This document shows positions 59,135-64,000 of a stretch of DNA of 64,000 bases, one piece after another; positions within the stretch are counted from its first letter, which is position 1, and every line of letters begins with the position of its first letter. Source of the DNA: Cylindrodendrum hubeiense (taxonomy: Eukaryota > Ascomycota > Sordariomycetes > Hypocreales > Nectriaceae). The notes under the pieces were generated by a model that worked only from the letters and a program-made list of their open reading frames with translations, had not been told where the DNA came from and did not search any database. The stretch lies in assembly GCA_014621425.1 (NCBI GenBank), contig JAANBB010000043.1, positions 1-64,000 on the forward strand, in the 5' to 3' direction. A program made the translations under genes and the position numbers.

Positions 59135-60666
59135 TTATTTTTCCGGGTGGTGAATATGATATGCCAAATTCCCTGCCCTGCCCTGCCCTGCCCTGTGGCG
59201 ATGTGCATCACTCAAGACCACTGGTACCGTAAAGTTACGCTGAATGCTGGAAATAAGGCGTTGTGAATGGATTGCTGGATGTTGGCTCTGCATTTCCATG
59301 ATATTCAAGAGCGTACTTTCTTCCTGTTGAGATACCAGGTCTGAATTAAATGGTAGCGAGTCACGTTCTGTCCGTCTTTTCTCGTCCAAATACGCCTCTA
59401 CAGTGCAGTTGTCAGAATAAATCAGCAGGTTTACTAGGATCACAAACTTACTGTACCAGTTGTCTGCAACTGAAATGAAGGGCGTAATGAGAAGCAGGAT
59501 AGGGACTGTCTGCCCGAAACCCCAAGTGTCTTCTACTTCTTGATCTTTTTTTCTCATGTATTGGCATCCATTCGTTCTGTCTACGCAAAAGCACAGACGG
59601 CGACGATGTACCCTACCAAAGTCAGATATGCACCTACCCAAAACGAGTTGAGAAATTCCTGGGTGATAATAATGGCCCCTGCAACAGAGAAAAGCGGGAG
59701 CGAGCACATAAGAAACAATGGGATGGTTATAAGAGCTTCGATGGCTACTGTGCCAAAATAGACGGTGGAATTGGGTATAATTCCAAGCCTATCAGACCAT
59801 TTCGAGGAGAAGATATGAAGTTCCCTCCATAAAACCCCAATCAGACGTCTGGTTCTTCGAAATGCGTTTCGGGAAAACATATCTGATCTTTGTTGCCACC
59901 CAGGAATGACTCAAATAAGAGCCGAGAAATATGCGTTCAAGATAAGGAGAATATTGAAAATCATCCAGTTCCGATTTGAGCCTCGAATATTCTGATTCTT
60001 GGCAGACATGAGGCAATAGGCCTTCTCTCTAGGATCTGCGTTCCATTCCTCATTCCCTTGAAACACGCACATTATTAGGATCAGGATAGAAATCGGAGTA
60101 AGCGGCACCACTCTGCTCCATCTCATAAGCGGATAGGAGAGGAGTGGGTATCTGCCTACTGTAAGGCTTGTCGCGTAGGTATTGACTGCAAGCCAGCCCA
60201 TACTCGAAACGAAATTAAAGTGATATACAGATATGTCACATTTTAGGAAGGCTGATATCATGATACTCAAGCCTGTAAGGAGCTGGGTGTCTGCAATCGA
60301 TAAAACCGTGGTCTCGAAAGGTGCTTTCCAGTACTCTGGGCCATGTCGCGTAAGTCGGATGGATAATTGTTCGATCCACGCTCTCACTCCCACTCTGTAA
60401 AACTATTCTTAGACAAGGTCTCGAGTATTCTAATTTTTAACTCACATTATTGCCACTCGGCCCAAGAACGACCAAATCTTTTCGTCAAGCACGGTGCACG
60501 ACCGGTAGTCCAAAGGAAGCAGCAAGCAACCAAAGAAGACAACGAAGCACAAAAAGCCGGCGGTTATGGTGAAAGAAAGCCACACTCCCACGCCTGCTAT
60601 ATCAGGATCTGGAATGATTTCTTGCAGGGTGCAGTTGGGGAAGTTCGACCCTGAGCATATAGACAT
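59135..60666 (-). pseudogene. Multi-spanning membrane protein, broken by in-frame stop
   Basis: The ATG at 60666 starts MSICSGSNFPNCTLQE, then a hydrophobic helix (GVWLSFTITAGFLCFVVFF). A GT-AG intron (60395-60445) joins to 60394, where at least five more hydrophobic stretches follow (LLTGLSIMISAFL, VYHFNFVSSMGWLAV, PLTPISILILIMCV, and others). The product resembles fungal integral membrane proteins of unknown function with an N-terminal NPDI[TA]G-type motif (here DPDIAG). A TGA at 59911-59913 interrupts the frame, which then continues with hydrophobic coding sequence (TVYFGTVAIEALITI). No GT dinucleotide upstream offers a splice donor to avoid it. Further 3' exon joins (to AYLDEKRRTERD and beyond) are uncertain. 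CGA to TGA is the simplest explanation. Confidence 0.55.
59174..59195 (+). repeat. CCCTG pentanucleotide repeat
   Basis: Four CCCTG units in a row (CCCTGCCCTGCCCTGCCCTG), inside the 3' part of the broken membrane-protein gene, where they encode a Gly/Arg/Ala-rich stretch on the minus strand. It is a possible slippage site. Confidence 0.75.
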
Positions 60667-61509
60667 GGTGAATCTGTCGGTGTAAGAGAACGCCGGACAC
60701 GCTCACGGACTATTGGATTGTAGATCTGTGTAGTTCAAGGATAAAAATAAAGACGACACCAGTCAATACTTGTAACGCCGGGCGGAGAGATCATACGTCA
60801 TAGGCGTTTGCAGCCTTGTTGCATAATTCCCGTCTAACAATACACCTAACTAGGAACGGAATCCCAGGTCCCTTATCCTAGGCAATAGACCCTGCTCCCA
60901 ATCAGGCATCCAATAAGGGGACATTATTCAACGCAGTCAAGAAAGCACGTAAAGCATACACATCCGTGTAAATACCGCGGCTTACACCAGCCAGATATGG
61001 GGGATTTACTTCACGCACTGTTTACTATTTCCTGTTCCCTGATTGTATCCCAATTGCCCTGAGATCTTCACTCTAGTGTATGCAATGAGAGCGGCCTTTG
61101 TAGCTTTTTTACGCCAAGTTCTAGATAATCCGAACATCCCTGCCGCACTGCCTATTGTTGTACAGTTGCTTTCTCTATCATTATGGTGGGTGGTAGCTTA
61201 CTGTATTGCATTGCTACCCAATGATGCTCGCAGTAGAACCGCCGTGGTGACTTCAGCCTCAACCGAACACGTCACGCCCTCTTCCTTCCCGGCCTTTTTT
61301 ACCTTGATCCTCATGTCTTTACCTAGGTTTTGAGTTGTCCTTCACACCAGACTAACCGATTTGTATCTTGAAAATCGCTTTCGCTGTACTCACAATTTCC
61401 GACCGTGCCTCTTTGCAACATAGTTCTTCAGTTCTTTTGAGGAAATTGCCTTGCTTTTGTGGTTAACACTCAATCCACGGATTGGCTTCCGTCAGGAAAA
61501 CCCTCCACG
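60667..61509. other. AT-rich divergent spacer
   Basis: Lies between the start of the membrane-protein gene (-) and that of the P-loop NTPase gene (+). It includes AT-rich stretches around 60730-60960. A 96-codon frame at 61043 begins at TTG and was not accepted. Confidence 0.5.
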
Positions 61510-64000
61510 ATGGAAGCTGACGAAGATATGATAATCGACGGGGAGATGATGGTTGACGAAGAAATGATAGTCGACGAAGACATGGCAGTCGACGAAGACG
61601 AGGCATTCATTAATCAATGCCGACGAGAATTTGAGAGACGATGTGGGATGACAGTCGAGAAACAGGATGGATTGCGTCTGAAACTTCAATTCAATTACGC
61701 CAAACCTGAGTTTCATGACGGTATGTATACCTACACCATAAGGTTCTGATATATGTTTATATCCATCTCCAGATCATCGACAATATTTGTCGCATGTATT
61801 GCATCACTACCCTCTTATTCTTGCCGAACTCTACTGCGATAATGCTCAACGGCTTCTCCGTCGCGTATCGGATCATACGTACCTAGAAGATTGTCATATA
61901 CCCCTCACGTACGTTAATAAATAACATTGACCAGCTTTCCTCTGGCATTAATGACCCTAAATATAACCACAGGGACGATGACGAAGATAAGGCCGAGTCA
62001 GCTTTACAATGGGAACGAATAGGCCGGAACCTATCCACCGAATTTCCAGATAGTATGAGGGAAGACATTCTTAAAATCCATCATTCAGATATTCAATATG
62101 GGTTCCGTTTTGGCATCGTTCCAACCCGCGATATTGACGGCGTTTGCGAGTTTTTGCGAGTAGTCTACAGAGATTTACACAAGCGGCTCACGGCTAGCGA
62201 GTTCCATCGCCATCAACGGCTCGAGTTCTGGCTCTCGAATCCTCAGTATTATTTTCCGACTCTGCGTGGCCTAGCTGAGACCCTTTCATTGGCAATGGGG
62301 GACTACCTAAGTCATCTGCAGCCTTTGATCTTTGACCTTTCAACCCCTAGAGATCACAACACAAGCTCTGCTGCGACACGCATCCTAAATCCTGATCCTA
62401 ACAAAGTCGATCAAGTCACCGTTCTTTTTGCAGTCGCTGGTTCGGGGAAGACGAAAGCACTCTCTGATTTCTTATGTCAAAATTTTGGCTACTACATTAT
62501 GGCTGGGAACGTCGACCCTCAATCCAAAGGAAGTCCATATGAGCCTCGCCGTTCGGAGACTTTTGGGGGTTTCGAAGGTTCAAAAGACACATGGAGTCTG
62601 CGCGGTATGCTTGAGAAAAGGTTACCCCCTTGGCAGCAAGAATTTCTTGAAATCGATCTTGTCGCTCGGGCCCTGCCCTGTATTCTCATCAAGAGGGCCC
62701 GAAGACTTCTTTTTGATGTATTTTGGGAGACAGTCAATCAGCCCAACTTCCCTCAGGATCACTCTCTACCCGCCAGATGGCTTCGCTTCCAGACCAACTG
62801 TCGGGACATTGACGCCTTCAATGATGTATTCCAACTTCTAGCTCTTTTGCCTCAAGGGCTCAAACGACAGAAATATTCTACCTTGTGGGGGTATTCTGAC
62901 AGCGAAAACCTCTCCCACGGCCCTCCAGTCCAATACATCTGCATTGACGAAGCTCAGGCCGATATGGATGTATCGGTGGTGCGAACTGGCCAAACTGTTA
63001 ACCTCCTACGTGGCATGCTTACCGAGATGCGTGGAGATGCGTGTTTGATCATCTCCGGTACCTCGCTAGACCTTTCGCGCGCAATTAAAACGACAAAGGG
63101 ATCGATGTTTGAATCTCGCATGAATGCGAATTTGGTATCAAGACTACCCCAAGTGGAGACGGACAACGATTTCTGGAACCTCATGGAGCAGCAAAACTCC
63201 ACGCTATATGCCTGGGTAGACAACTCTCCAGTAAAACAGGAAGTCTTAAGAGAGAGCTCACGTTTTCGAGGGCGATACAGATGATCCGTCATGTTGATCG
63301 AACAGATCAAGGACCTTCCAAAAGCAAGGGACCCACGAGGTTTCGTGACTGAAGCAGCAAACGTGGCTTATGACCAGGCCAAGGAAGGGCTGAAATTACA
63401 CCTTCGAAAGATACAGCGAAAGAAAGATCCGTCATGTCAGGACTTAATAAACAATTTGCTCCCAACCGCGGCAATTTGGAGTCATCTTCTCGACCAACCC
63501 TACGTCTTCGAGAACAAGGATCGTCTATGGCTTGTTGAACAGGGTTTCGCATCAGTCGAGGTGCAACCTGGCCCCAATTCCACTCCGTCTCAAGTGAAAG
63601 CAAAGTTGTCTGAAAGAATCGCAGTAGACGCGGTCATCGAGGGCCTTGGTGAAGATGGCACTGATCTGATTGGCAGGAAATTGAATCAAATGCTCAACCA
63701 CCTGCAAGATGATGCCAGTGGTCTTGGAACAAAGGCTGAAAGACTGTTCGTCTGGGTAAGGCAGCCATTCTCCATCCTTGCATGAAAACACTTCAGTCTT
63801 ACTTATGCCACCTTAGGAATTGCGAAAGTGTCTTCGATTGCGTAAACAGTCACAGAGCCTTTTGGGCTTCGACCAAGCTCGTAGGAACAGAATCACTGAC
63901 CAGTTTGGCCTTGCCGAAAACAAGCATAACGAGCGTCTTAGAGACAAAATCGATGTGTCTGAGTTTTTCCTGCTGGAAGGAGATCGTATCAGTCATAAAC
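61510..64000 (+). pseudogene. P-loop NTPase gene with internal stop, runs off the right edge
   Basis: The ATG at 61510 (GTG-starting frame trimmed) opens an acidic N-terminus with five 6-residue repeats (DEDMII, DGEMMV, DEEMIV, DEDMAV, DEDEAF). Exons: 61510-61720, 61773-61908, 61973 to about 63774, then from 63817 beyond 64000. A Walker A motif VLFAVAGSGKT and a Walker B-like YICIDEAQAD mark a P-loop NTPase. The C-terminal part is similar in style to NTPases found with fungal and oomycete Crinkler-type or STAND proteins, but I cannot assign it. At 63282-63284 an in-frame TGA splits FRGRYR from SVMLIEQIKD. A TGG-to-TGA change fits, since a Trp is plausible there. No intron is available. The last codons in the window are still coding. 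Confidence 0.6.
61519..61608 (+). repeat. Five 18-nt coding repeats encoding an acidic hexapeptide
   Basis: Five consecutive 18-base units, GAC-GAA-GAN-ATG-NNN-RTC type, encode D-E/G-E/D-M-x-V/I. They lie at the very start of the P-loop NTPase gene and keep the frame. Confidence 0.85.

Noticed and set aside
61043..61333. 96-codon plus-strand frame with a hydrophobic stretch
   Set aside because: Starts at TTG, and no homologous pattern or splice sites were seen.

Overview
The window is nuclear DNA of a filamentous ascomycete, most likely a Sordariomycete close to the Hypocreales. This rests on many short (about 47-120 nt) GT-AG introns with CTAAC/CTRAC-type branch sites, pyrimidine-rich promoters, good ATG contexts, and gene families typical of these fungi (NACHT and ankyrin NLR-like proteins, DUF2457-like and DUF4045/gelsolin-like proteins, a patatin-like lipase). 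No operons, CRISPR arrays or intact transposons were seen. Most coding starts were set to an ATG; several long open frames begin at TTG or GTG and were trimmed or joined to an upstream exon.

Layout. 1-5.2 kb: a 957-residue protein of unknown function with a Cys4-type zinc motif (-), then the mitochondrial F1 ATP synthase delta subunit (-). 5.2-8.3 kb: gene-poor, with an unusual tRNA-Cys-like locus and a decayed tRNA-like copy. 8.3-10.1 kb: a secreted-type matrix metalloproteinase catalytic module fused to a seven-repeat lectin-like propeller. 10.4-18.5 kb: a RAD5/HLTF-type SNF2 ATPase (-) head to head with a NACHT/C2H2 NLR-like gene (+) that carries a one-base frame disruption. 18.5-27.1 kb: about 8.6 kb with no convincing gene, ending in a pyrimidine-rich leader. 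27-40 kb: a housekeeping block with a DUF2457-like protein, SAR1, a patatin-like lipase, SEC63 and a DENND11/LCHN-like protein. 41.5-44.8 kb: a HeLo-like/ankyrin protein (-). 46.9-57.7 kb: a second core block with lysophosphatidate acyltransferase, a DUF4045/gelsolin-like protein, an ARL2-type GTPase and a GNAT-like protein. 59.1-64 kb: a broken multi-spanning membrane protein and a P-loop NTPase gene, interrupted by a stop codon, that runs off the right edge.

How the genes fit together. The core genes serve the secretory and lipid pathways (SAR1 for COPII budding, SEC63 for ER translocation, acylglycerol phosphate acyltransferase and patatin lipase for lipids), small-GTPase signalling (ARL2, the DENN-like protein) and mitochondrial ATP synthesis. 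Between them lie accessory segments with genes of the kind linked to self/non-self recognition or genome defence (NACHT-C2H2, HeLo-like/ankyrin, RAD5-like SNF2, P-loop NTPase). Four accessory genes show frame breaks or in-frame stops, which suggests rapid birth and decay; the two in-frame stops at the right end fit single C:G to T:A changes. The most unusual candidate is the metalloprotease-propeller fusion; the tRNA-like locus with an internal insertion is the second.
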